DNA of 64,000 nt from an uncultured Aquimarina sp. (GTDB taxonomy: Bacteria; Bacteroidota; Bacteroidia; Flavobacteriales; Flavobacteriaceae): positions 164,228 through 228,227 of the forward strand of contig CANLCT010000001.1 in assembly GCA_947489195.1 (NCBI GenBank), written 5' to 3'. Below the pieces are notes generated by a model, which was not told where the DNA came from, made no database searches, and saw only the letters and a program-made list of their open reading frames with translations. The position numbers and the translations under genes were made by a program. Positions 46,197-56,300 of this stretch are shown one piece after another. The first letter of the stretch is position 1; each line of letters opens with the position of its first letter.

Positions 46197-48032
46197 TTAT
46201 TTTACTTTAACTGTTTTTTTGTTTTTTAATAAGGAAGGAAATGTAAACTCTTTAATCTTATTTCCTTCGCCAATAATCACTTTAAAAGTCCCTTTTTTAT
46301 GGGTTTTAGGTTGATAGGTGTTGCCTTTTATTCTTACAGAAGAAACTAGCTCGTTAGCTTTATTTAGTACAGTAACGACTTGATTTTTCTTAGATGTTTT
46401 AAATGTGGGTAATTCGAAGCCTTTTTCTATTTTATAATTATCGAATTGAGATATGGTAATAGGCCAGCCTTTATACTGTTTACTTTTAGGATTGGTAATA
46501 TCCACATTTCTGGGCCAGCACTCAAAAGTGACTTCTCGATTATTTTTGTGGTAACGTACTACACCAAAACCTGCCGCAGTGGTAGTTAATTTACCACCTC
46601 CTTTTTTATGTTGTATGGTCGGATTTGCTGTGGCATGCATGGTCATTTTATTTTGGAATCCATCGAAGAATTCACCGGTATATTCTGGAGCTCCTTTTTT
46701 TCGGTTTTTACCTGCTTTTTCAGGAGACCACCAACGTAACCAAAAATTAGCAATTGAAGGGGTGCAAAATGAATACCCGGCATCATTCCAGTTGTCAATT
46801 CCGTGATGAATTACAGTGCCTAAATGTTGATCCCCAGCAATCATGCACGAAAAACTTTTGCGTATTACTGCAAGAGCTTGGTCTCTTTTGGCTTGTGGCC
46901 AACCATTTGTATCAAAATCTAAACCTATAGGTTTATCGTATTTACCAGAATGGGTATTGCCCATGGCAAATATAGTTTGAGAAAGCACAGATTTCATTTC
47001 AGCATTTTCCCAATCTGTAGTCCAGTTTTCAAGAAATTTTAATTGGCGTTCTCCTAATAAACTAGCTCCTTTTATATTAAAGGGTTTATCATCAATGTTT
47101 TGATCGGTTATTTTTGGGAAATATTTGGTTTCGTCCTTAACATAGCCTTCTAATCCTGTTTTAAATTTACGATCTTCTAAAATAGCAAAGCTTATGCCTC
47201 CCCATTTTAAATCGGTATAATAGACACCAATGCCTTGTTCAATAGGTGTGGGGTCATATGGATCGGGTAGGTGCGAGGTTTGTGCGCGTTCTACTTCTTT
47301 TACATATTCAACAGGCATATAATACCCGCCACTTTCGCCATTTCGGGCTTTTCCTTTTTTACCACCTGCACCCCACAAATTAGCTTGTCCTACATCGTGA
47401 TCATCGGGTAAACAAATGGTTGGGGTATTTCTAATAATATCACCAAAATCCCTTCCAAACTTTAGCCAATATAAATAATGCTCGCTATGGTCATACACCT
47501 GATCTCCCGAAAAAAAGAGTACATCGGGTTTTAGTTTTTTCATGTTTTCAACAATATCATTACGTGCGATATCGCCACCATATTTTGGGTAAATAGAGTT
47601 GCAAGTAAAGGCGGCTAATACAATTTCGTCCTTTTTTATAGGATTCTTTTGTATGGTGCCTTCGTAAAATGCTTTATTGTTATGAGTTACTCTATAGTCA
47701 TATGCTTTTGTATCGTCCCAATTGTTAATCTTAAAAGGGGCAGTGTACCCAGGATATATGATTGTTGTGGTAGCTTTATCTACCCATTCACCATTTTCTT
47801 TTATTTGTAAACTGGCTTCAAAAGGTTCGTAGTTTTTTATAGGGTAAAATTGAGCAGTAAGCTTTAGGGTGTTTTCGTGAACGGTATATAAGGCAAAGCA
47901 AATTCGATCTTTTGGTTTTATATTGTCTGGCAACTTGAATAACCAAGTTTCATTTTGGGCATTCACGTGAAAAAAAGTAACATAAATAAAGAAAAATAAG
48001 ACTAAATGCTTTTTTGTGATACAGAGCTTCAT
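46197..48032 (-). CDS. PhoD-like metallophosphatase, secreted
   Basis: 611 residues with a signal peptide (HLVLFFFIYVTFFHVNAQ). A metallophosphoesterase core of the PhoD type is visible: VLAAFTCNS, DVLFFSGDQVYDHSEHYLYW, TICLPDDHDVGQ, and the late histidine motif MIAGDQHLGTVIHHG. PhoD enzymes are calcium/iron phosphodiesterases or alkaline phosphatases that free phosphate outside the cytoplasm. A C-terminal Ig-like strand domain (about 530-611) follows; it does not match the common type IX secretion signal. Last of four minus-strand genes; 22 bases follow the MATE gene. Confidence 0.85.
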   Translation of the reverse strand: MKLCITKKHLVLFFFIYVTFFHVNAQNETWLFKLPDNIKPKDRICFALYTVHENTLKLTAQFYPIKNYEPFEASLQIKENGEWVDKATTTIIYPGYTAPFKINNWDDTKAYDYRVTHNNKAFYEGTIQKNPIKKDEIVLAAFTCNSIYPKYGGDIARNDIVENMKKLKPDVLFFSGDQVYDHSEHYLYWLKFGRDFGDIIRNTPTICLPDDHDVGQANLWGAGGKKGKARNGESGGYYMPVEYVKEVERAQTSHLPDPYDPTPIEQGIGVYYTDLKWGGISFAILEDRKFKTGLEGYVKDETKYFPKITDQNIDDKPFNIKGASLLGERQLKFLENWTTDWENAEMKSVLSQTIFAMGNTHSGKYDKPIGLDFDTNGWPQAKRDQALAVIRKSFSCMIAGDQHLGTVIHHGIDNWNDAGYSFCTPSIANFWLRWWSPEKAGKNRKKGAPEYTGEFFDGFQNKMTMHATANPTIQHKKGGGKLTTTAAGFGVVRYHKNNREVTFECWPRNVDITNPKSKQYKGWPITISQFDNYKIEKGFELPTFKTSKKNQVVTVLNKANELVSSVRIKGNTYQPKTHKKGTFKVIIGEGNKIKEFTFPSLLKNKKTVKVK

Positions 48033-48053
48033 TTCTGTGAATTTTATTTGAAA

Positions 48054-49379
48054 TTAAGAGTAGCTACTAATATACTTACTTTTAAACTTAAAATACATTC
48101 CCACAGATCTAAAAAGCAACCAAACACCTAGGGCAATCCAAATACCGATAAGTTTTAGCTCAAAGTATTGAGTGATAAAAAGCGTGGGTAAAAAACCTAA
48201 AAAGGTAGATAAAAAAAGTAGGTTTCTTAAATATTTCATTTCGCCTAAACCTTTAAAAACACCATCTAAAACAAAAGCAATGGCATTACAGGGTTGTACA
48301 ATAATTACCATAAAAAACATAGCATAAAAAGCGGCTAATACTTCGGATTCTTTAGTAAAAAGTAACCCAATAGGTTGGTAAAGTATTGTCCCAAGTGCCA
48401 TAAGTATAATGCCAACAATAATGCCGTATTTCATTACTTGGTGCACTAATTTTTTTAATTGATTATAGTCTTTGGCGCCTAGCAAGCGACCACCAAATAT
48501 ATTTCCGGCAGAAGCATAACCATCAATAAAAAAGGCAGTAAACAACCATATATTCATAGCAATAGCATGTGCGGCAATGTAGGCGTCACCTAAACCAGTG
48601 GCCACTCTAACTGCAGTAAGTAAAGCGATATTTAATGAAATGGCTCTTAAAAACAGATTGCCACTCATGGTGAGTAATCTAGGTACTTCGTGATGTAGTT
48701 TGTTGCCTATTTTAAAACTAATAGTTGTTTTGCGGATAAGTAAAACTCCTACTAAAATAGCCATAATTATTTGCGAAATTAAACTAGCCCAAGCGGCTCC
48801 TTCAATATGCATAGCCGGGATATAACCTTCAATACCATAAACAAAAGCAAAATCTAGTAATATGTTTAATAAAGCGCCAATGGCAGAAACAATCATAGGC
48901 CAAAAGGTGTTTTGTAGGCCTCTAAAAATACCAAAAGCAGCAAAAATAAATAAGGTAAATGGAAACCCCCATACACGAATATTATAGTATTTTAAACTAA
49001 AATCTAATATTAGGCCATCTGCTTTTAGGAGTTTAAAAATATCGGCAGCAAAAAAATAAGTACTACTTAAAACAAGAATACTTAATCCAATATTTATTAA
49101 AATAGCTTGCGCTGGAAGTGTAGCAATTTCTTTTAGCTTACCTGCGCCTAAGTATTGAGAAATAATAGATGAAATAACGCTTCGAGTTTGTCCAAGTATC
49201 CAAATAAGCATAGATAAAAATGCCCCTACCACACCAACTGCTGCTAAAGATGCTTTAGCATTTAAAGGGATGTTTCCTACTATAGCGGCATCGGTTGATG
49301 ATAAAATGGGTTCGGCAATACCCGCAATAATAGCAGGAACGGCGATATTGTGAATTTTTTTAAAACTGGTTAACTGCAC
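48054..49379 (-). CDS. MATE family efflux transporter (DinF-like)
   Basis: 441 residues with about 12 transmembrane helices. MATE proteins export cationic drugs or metabolites using Na+ or H+ gradients. Typical stretches are the N-terminal IAVPAIIAGIAEPILSSTDA, with the polar residues that line the pore, and the mirror-image second half starting around residue 235. The N-terminal Asp of the DAAIVG motif is present. It starts 4 bases after the stop of the alpha/beta-hydrolase gene and is probably co-transcribed with it. The substrate is unknown. Confidence 0.92.
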   Translation of the reverse strand: MQLTSFKKIHNIAVPAIIAGIAEPILSSTDAAIVGNIPLNAKASLAAVGVVGAFLSMLIWILGQTRSVISSIISQYLGAGKLKEIATLPAQAILINIGLSILVLSSTYFFAADIFKLLKADGLILDFSLKYYNIRVWGFPFTLFIFAAFGIFRGLQNTFWPMIVSAIGALLNILLDFAFVYGIEGYIPAMHIEGAAWASLISQIIMAILVGVLLIRKTTISFKIGNKLHHEVPRLLTMSGNLFLRAISLNIALLTAVRVATGLGDAYIAAHAIAMNIWLFTAFFIDGYASAGNIFGGRLLGAKDYNQLKKLVHQVMKYGIIVGIILMALGTILYQPIGLLFTKESEVLAAFYAMFFMVIIVQPCNAIAFVLDGVFKGLGEMKYLRNLLFLSTFLGFLPTLFITQYFELKLIGIWIALGVWLLFRSVGMYFKFKSKYISSYS

Positions 49380-49382
49380 GTA

Positions 49383-50234
49383 TTATTTTTCTGTTAAAAA
49401 GTTTAAAATAGTTTGAGTAACCTGTGCTAAGGCTTGTGGCATTTGATCACTTTTCCAAGGGTGTTTAGCGTCAAAAACATGATCAGTATCCAAGGGGGCT
49501 AATTTACTTTTTTGACTCCATTGGTGTAGTAATTCAGCTTTGTTATAGGGTACCGTAGGATCTTGCTTTCCGTGTATAATTAAATGAGGTATTGTTAACT
49601 TTTTTGCTGCACCAGAAATATCTAAAGCAGCTTCGTTTGCCTTGTAATTTTCAAATAATTGATAATATAATGGCATTTGTTGTTTTGTGCGTCCGTTTTG
49701 AACATACAGTACACCATCCTTTTTCCATGATGCTATTTTTTCTTTGGCAGGAAGACTATCGTTATAAGAGGCAATTCCTGCTAAAGTAATTATTTTAGTA
49801 ATTTTGGGTTCATTAGAAGCTTTTATAGTAACTACACCACCTCCACGGGAGTGTCCAATGAGGGTAATGTTTGAAGTGTCAACGCATTCATTAAATTTAA
49901 ATTCAGGAGCAGTTACTTCGTTAATTACAGATTGTAAATCATCTTGCTGAATAGAGAAATTATCATTCCCAAAAGCTTCTAAATCGGGAAAATCAATAGG
50001 CTGTTCTATACTTCCTCCATTGTGCGAAAAATTAAAAGCGACAACAAAAAAATCGTGATTAGCTAATTGTTCTAACATGAGCTGCCACGGTCCCCAATCT
50101 TTGAAACCTTTATATCCATGGCAAAAAATAAGGATAGGTAGTTTAGCTTCTAATTTTTTGAATAGAAAATCAGTAACAATAGGTTTTTTGTGTTTTCCTA
50201 CTAAAGGAATGTTTTTATGTATAGTCAAACTCAT
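49383..50234 (-). CDS. Alpha/beta hydrolase
   Basis: 283 residues, no signal peptide. The nucleophile elbow GHSRGG (about residues 127-132), the oxyanion-hole region LIFCHGYKGFKDWG, the acid in IHGKQDPTVPY and the final His in DTDHVFDAKHPW make a complete Ser-Asp-His set of the dienelactone-hydrolase-like type. The substrate is unknown. The start overlaps the nuclease gene stop (ATGA, 50231-50234), so translation is coupled. Confidence 0.88.
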   Translation of the reverse strand: MSLTIHKNIPLVGKHKKPIVTDFLFKKLEAKLPILIFCHGYKGFKDWGPWQLMLEQLANHDFFVVAFNFSHNGGSIEQPIDFPDLEAFGNDNFSIQQDDLQSVINEVTAPEFKFNECVDTSNITLIGHSRGGGVVTIKASNEPKITKIITLAGIASYNDSLPAKEKIASWKKDGVLYVQNGRTKQQMPLYYQLFENYKANEAALDISGAAKKLTIPHLIIHGKQDPTVPYNKAELLHQWSQKSKLAPLDTDHVFDAKHPWKSDQMPQALAQVTQTILNFLTEK

Positions 50235-52987
50235 TTAAAAAATGTCTTAGGTTCTTTTTTAATAAAAGGTATGGATATGTCGCAAATTTCCATGATTAAT
50301 TGTTCTAATTGTACTAAAAAAGACTTAAAAATAGCGTCATTTATTTCTGGGTTACTATGATTCCCTTTTTCGGCATATTTACCAAAGGATAAAAAACCAT
50401 CGTTTAATTTTTTAAATGAAATAATACCCCCGTGCACAGGCTCGGTAATTGTGTTTTCAGAGCAATACATATAAGCATACATAAGTATTTGTAGTGCCTT
50501 GCTGCGTTTATCATCAATACTTAGGCTACTCCAATCTCTAATTTTTAAGTCGGTGGCATTTACAGTGCCCGTTTTGTAATCAACAATTCGTAATTGTCCA
50601 TTATACCGATCTACACGATCTACTTTTCCACGTATGGAGACAGGGAAATTTAATTTGGGAACTTCTATTTGAGTAGCAATATCACTTTCAATAGCAATAA
50701 TATGGATTTCATTTCCTGCCTTAATTTGTGCCAATTCTAATTTTAGAAACTTTGTTATATATTCAATAGCTACTTCTAATGTAATATAATTGATTCCAGT
50801 ACTAATTTGATTGGTAGCATAGGTGATCTGAAATTCTTTTTCAACAGCCGATCGGGTATGCTTTTGCATTTGTGCGATATCATTAATAGTTATAATGCGA
50901 CCGGTTATAGGTTTGTAAAAATTTTCTAAAACATTATGAATCACTGTTCCAAGGGTGTTGGCGGCAACTTCTTCTTCAACTTCTTCAGAATCTCGAACGC
51001 CTAAAATATATTGCTCATAAAAACTTAAGGGGTCACGTAAGTAAGCAGCTAGAGCCGATGGAGAAAATCCTTTTTGAGCAATTTGACTTAGTTTATTAAT
51101 AACGCTTTCATCTTTGCTAATTTCGGTTATTGGGGAGTAGTTAAAATTGCTATTTGTAGTTACTATAGCATGTTTAATTTCGTGATTTGGGTGTGTTTCT
51201 AATTCTAATTGTTGAATAAATCTGCTTTTTTCACCAGAATTGAATTCGTCGACCTCAGTATTGTAAAGTAAATGTGCAGTGGTACAACGTTGTATAAGGC
51301 GATAAAAATGATAGGCATAAATAGCATCTTTTTCTTTAAATGTAGGGAGATTAAGATCTATTTTGAGATCATAAGGAATAAAGGAATTGCCTTTTTTACC
51401 CGAAGGTAAAATACCCTCGTTGACCGATGTTAAAATAACGGTTTCAAAATCCAAACAACGAGATTCTAATACTCCCATAATTTGTAAGCCTTTAAAAGGT
51501 TCGCCAAGGAAATCAATTTTTTCATTTTTTATTTTCTCGTTTAACAACTGTTGTACCACTTTAAGTGTGTCTATATTAGGGTATTTAGAAACTAAATCGA
51601 GTAGCTCTTCAAAAACAATTAAAAATTTATGGGTGTATCCAAGTTGTTCTAAATTGCCAATAGCTTTATAATGTGTGCAAATAGAACTAGTTAGTTGATG
51701 TAGTGCTGTTATTAATTGAGTGTTGGTTTCATATTTTGCAAATAAAAGCTTTGAAAATTGTGTTTTAGAGGATTTTAAGTTTTCAAAAATCATTTTAGGG
51801 CTAATGTATACCCAGTTATTTTTTATTATTGTATCGTAGAGTTGATCACATGGTTTTTTTTCTAAAAGTATTTTAGTAAAAGGGCTTTGCAAAATTGCGA
51901 TAAGGTCTTTATAATAAAAGGAGCCAGCTGTTTGTAGTGAATTTTTTAAATTAAAAAATTGATGAATAAATGCTGCAAAAGGGAGCTGACTTAAAGGCAG
52001 ACCCATAGTAACGTTTACGTGTTGTACATTTTCGGGTAATGAACTTAAAAGGGGTAATAGCAAAGTCTCGTCGGCAAGTACTAGTGCTGTTTTTGATAGT
52101 TGTTCGGTACTAAATTTTTTAAGTATTTGTCCTACATATTTGAGTTGCCCAATATTTTTCGGAACTCCGGTAATGTGTATGGTTTTTTTAGTTTCAAAAC
52201 TGTGGTGTATACTTTGATCAATAGCATCAACCCCTTTCCATTCTTTTTTAATGCTTCTTAAAAAAAGGGAAGCATCATGATCATAATCATTCATAAAATA
52301 AGCATCGGCATCCCAAAGGCAATGAGCTTTATTTTTATTAATTAAGGTTTTTATAATTTTTTGTTCTGCGGCGTTTAAAGCATTAAAGCCAACAAACAGG
52401 AAGTTTTTATTGCTTTCGTTGGCAAAGGCTTCAATAGTGTCAGCTGCTTGTCTATATTGTAAGCCTTGATAGCCTTTTCCTATAGTGTTTAGTTTTTCTG
52501 CAAAAGCATTATAATACAATTGTAGGCGTTCCCAAAATTGAATGTAATTTTCTATTAAGTGTGTTTTGTTTTCTTGCAGAAACCAATGTTTTTGATCAGT
52601 AACGTAATATAAGTAATTAAAAAAAGCATCGTGGTCTACAAGGTATCGATCAATTTCATTAAAATCTTGAAGTAAGGTTTGCCCCCAAGAAATAAAATTC
52701 TCAAAGTCCTTTCTTTCTTTTTCGGGACATTTTTTTATATAAGCTTCGTAAAAGAGTAGTAAAATTTCGTTGTTGTCTGTAGTTTCTAAACCTGATAGCT
52801 CGGTTATAAAAGTTTCAATACTTATAATTTCGGGCAAAATTCTAGTTTCTCCGGCAAGGGCATGTACCAACTTGTTTTTTAAAAAAAGCCCAGCACGTTG
52901 ACTTGGTAGTACAATAACCAGTTGATTAAATTCGGTAGGTTTTAAGCCAATTAAATGTGTTACTACTTGGTCTAGAAAAGAAAGCAT
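50231..52987 (-). CDS. AddB-like helicase-nuclease subunit with PD-(D/E)XK domain
   Basis: 918 residues. The C-terminal RecB-type nuclease is clear: ALAAYLRDPLSFYEQYILG, GTVIHNVLENFY, the Asp in IRGKVDRVD and the catalytic D-Y-K-T-G (IVDYKTGTV). The N-terminal half (LVIVLPSQRAGLFLKNKL) resembles an AddB/RecC-like helicase fold without a functional Walker A. In Bacteroidota such proteins pair with an AddA-like UvrD helicase for double-strand-break repair; no addA is adjacent in this window. First of a four-gene minus-strand run; its start region faces the hybrid sensor gene across 362 bases. Confidence 0.88.
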   Translation of the reverse strand: MLSFLDQVVTHLIGLKPTEFNQLVIVLPSQRAGLFLKNKLVHALAGETRILPEIISIETFITELSGLETTDNNEILLLFYEAYIKKCPEKERKDFENFISWGQTLLQDFNEIDRYLVDHDAFFNYLYYVTDQKHWFLQENKTHLIENYIQFWERLQLYYNAFAEKLNTIGKGYQGLQYRQAADTIEAFANESNKNFLFVGFNALNAAEQKIIKTLINKNKAHCLWDADAYFMNDYDHDASLFLRSIKKEWKGVDAIDQSIHHSFETKKTIHITGVPKNIGQLKYVGQILKKFSTEQLSKTALVLADETLLLPLLSSLPENVQHVNVTMGLPLSQLPFAAFIHQFFNLKNSLQTAGSFYYKDLIAILQSPFTKILLEKKPCDQLYDTIIKNNWVYISPKMIFENLKSSKTQFSKLLFAKYETNTQLITALHQLTSSICTHYKAIGNLEQLGYTHKFLIVFEELLDLVSKYPNIDTLKVVQQLLNEKIKNEKIDFLGEPFKGLQIMGVLESRCLDFETVILTSVNEGILPSGKKGNSFIPYDLKIDLNLPTFKEKDAIYAYHFYRLIQRCTTAHLLYNTEVDEFNSGEKSRFIQQLELETHPNHEIKHAIVTTNSNFNYSPITEISKDESVINKLSQIAQKGFSPSALAAYLRDPLSFYEQYILGVRDSEEVEEEVAANTLGTVIHNVLENFYKPITGRIITINDIAQMQKHTRSAVEKEFQITYATNQISTGINYITLEVAIEYITKFLKLELAQIKAGNEIHIIAIESDIATQIEVPKLNFPVSIRGKVDRVDRYNGQLRIVDYKTGTVNATDLKIRDWSSLSIDDKRSKALQILMYAYMYCSENTITEPVHGGIISFKKLNDGFLSFGKYAEKGNHSNPEINDAIFKSFLVQLEQLIMEICDISIPFIKKEPKTFFK

Positions 52988-53349
52988 AAATAATAATGGA
53001 GTTTGACTATAAAAGTACTATTTATCCTTTTTATTCTAGTTTGGATTTTAATTAAGGTTTAATAAAATTGAGGTTTTTTAAAATAATCATGAAAACAGAG
53101 GTGAAAGTTTAATTGTTTACTATAATTTTTCGTGGAAAAAAATTAAATCAAAAGATAAAATAGTAGAAATTTTAATTAAATACAGCCAAAAATTGAAAAA
53201 ATAAACTTAATTTATACATATGAGTTATAGTTTTACCCATATAGTAACATTAATTATGTATTAATACAATTACTTGCAAGGCTTGTGTATTTGACTTTAA
53301 TACCGCTGCAAAGTAATTAAGCTACTTGTTGAATAAACCCCCATTATTT
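52988..53349. other. Intergenic region between the nuclease gene and the hybrid sensor gene
   Basis: AT-rich, with no open frame of note and no RNA gene that I can recognise. A TTTG at about 53290 followed about 17 bases later by TAATTAAG is a weak promoter candidate for the hybrid sensor gene. No strong repeat or terminator is seen; the two flanking genes are divergent. Confidence 0.6.
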
Positions 53350-56300
53350 ATGATTTGTAATAGCCAAATAAATAAAAAAAACATGATGAGTGTTTTTTTT
53401 ATGGTGTTTTTGTTAATTAATACACAAGCACAACAAAATATTACTTTTGAACATATTACATCAGAACAAGGTCTTTCGCAAAATGATGTAAATAGTATTT
53501 GTCAAGACAGAAATGGATTCATTTGGCTAGCGACCCACGATGGATTAAATAAATATGATGGGTATTCTTTTACTACCTACAGATCGATTGCAGATAACGA
53601 AAACAGTTTACCAACCAATTTAATTAATAAGCTTGTTGTTGATAATGACGGATTTATTTGGACTATAAATACCGATGTAGGGATTTCTAGATTTGACCCC
53701 AAAACAGAAACAGCCATAAATTTTAGTAATGATCCAAATAATGAACATGCTATAAATTCAAATCGTGTTTTTTCTATTTATGTAGATCATCAAAATAGGT
53801 TGTGGTTAACTACCCCATTAGGTGTTGATGTGTTAGATATTAACAAATTACCTGTAGAAGTTAAATTTGAACACTATTTTGATATTATTGGAAAAAAAAC
53901 TTCGTACAATCAATATGGTTTTATAACCTCGTTTTTTCAAGATAGTAAAGAGCAAATTTGGTTAGGGAGTAGATCTGGATTGTATAAAGCCTTTACAAAT
54001 GACCAAGGGAAAATGACATTTATAAATGTGACCGAGCAAGAGGGATTAAAAAAAGAAGTTGTCATTGATAAAATTACCGAAGATAATTATGGAGGAATTC
54101 TTATGACTACTCCAGAGAGTTTGTTTTATAAAAAAGATGCTTCGAGTAAGTTTGAGTTGGTGGATTACGGTGCTTTTAAAAATTTTGCTATTGATTCGGA
54201 TAACAAATTATGGGTGGGGAGCTCAAACGGTTTGTTTTGTTTTAAATTTAATGCTGTTACTAAAAAATTCTATGATAAAAAAGGCTTTAAAAATGATGTA
54301 ATTAACCTAAAAAGTATTAATCGGAATACGATACGCGATGTGTTTATCGATCGATCTAATGTGGTTTGGGTGGGCACTAAAGGAGGAGGGGTAAATAAGA
54401 TGTACCCTAAAGGAAATCCATTTTTTACAGTTCAGAAAAATTTAAAACCTACTAGTCTAAGTCATAATAATATTCGTTCAGTTTTTCAAGATTCAAATGG
54501 CTTTTTATGGTTAGGAACCGAAGATGGTGTATTGAATGTGAGTGCAAGTAATAATGAAAGTGAAATTTTCACAACTTTTAAAAGTTTTGAAAACTTATTT
54601 GATGTGTTTTCTATTTGCGAAGTAGAACAAGCCGATGGTCGATACTTGTTTTTTGGATCAGAAAGAGTTCCTTATCTATATCGCTTAAAACTTAAAAAAG
54701 GAAATTATTCAACACAGGATTTTGAAAAAATGGAAGTTGATTTTAACGCCGTTTTTTCGATTACGCAAACAAATGATAAAAGTATATGGATAGGATCGTA
54801 TAATAATGGTTTGTATAGATGGATTCCGCAAGCTGATGGCAGTTATAAAAAAAGTCATTTTCCGCAGCGTTTAAATGGATTAAGTAATCGTATTATTAGA
54901 AGTTTTTTAGAAGATGATCAAGGGAATTTATGGATTGGTACGGGCGATGGATTAAATATGATTCCTAAATCAGAATTATTAAGCGACCAACCTAAATTTG
55001 TGGTGTATAAAAATGATCCAGATGTAACCCAAAGTATATCGCATAATTATATTTTAGCCTTACATCAGTCAAAAAAAGGAAGCATTTGGGTGGGTACTTT
55101 TGGAGGTGGATTAAATCAATTTATTCCTGGAAAAACACCAAGCTTAGGTACATTCAATCGTTTTTCGGTTAAGGATGGTTTAGCTAATGACATTATTAAG
55201 TCAATTGAAGAGGATGATCATCATAACCTTTGGATAGCATCAAATAACGGGTTGACTAAGTTTAATCCGGAAACTAATAAAACACGTAGCTATAATATTA
55301 ATGATGGCTTACAGGGAAATGAATTTTTAGAATTGTCGAGTTTTAAAAGAAAAAATGGACAATTAATTTTTGGAGGAATAGATGGTTTTAATGTATTTAA
55401 TCCCTTGGCAATTGAAGATAACAAAACACTTGCTCCACCTTTGCTAACTAATCTATTGTTGTTAAACAAAAAAGTAACAATAGGGCAAGAATTAGAAGGG
55501 CGTATATTGTTAGAAAACACGCTTAATGAAACTGAAAACATCACATTAAAACACAAGGAGAATAGTTTTTCGATCGAATTTTCTTCAGCACATTATGTAG
55601 CCCCTGAAAAAAACAGATTTCAGTATAAATTAGAAGGTTTTGATCAAGATTGGATAAACACAACTGCCAAAAAACGATATGCCACTTATACTAACATTCC
55701 ATATGGTGACTATACATTCAAATTAAAAACATCAAACAATGATGGTATATGGAGCCCAAAAGTTAAAACTATAGCTATTAATATAACACCTCCATACTGG
55801 AAAACAGCTTTGGCTTACTTTATTTATGGTTTAATAGGCTTAGGCCTTTTAATAGCTTTTAGAAGGTATACTATTGTAAGGGCTGAAGAAAAACACAAAC
55901 TTCAGGTAAATGAAATGGAGAAAGAAAAATCGGAAGAGCTACAGCAGTTAAAGCTGGAGTTTTTCACTAATATTTCTCATGAATTTAGAACGCCATTAAC
56001 GTTAATTAAAGGGCCATTAGATTATTTAGAAAAAAATGAAGAGGATTTAAATGCTGAAGATCGTAGGAAACAATACAATTTGATGAATAAAAATGCCAAT
56101 TACTTGTTGCGTTTGGTAAATCAATTATTGGATTTTAGAAGATTGGATCGAGAAAAATTGAAACTTCATTTTAGTAAATTAAACATTGTTGAATTTATTG
56201 AAGAAACAACAGGGCCATTTTTGTTTATGGCAAATAAAAAGAAGATTGATTTTAATGTTATCGCTCCTGAAAAAAATATAGCTTTAGCATTTGATCCAGA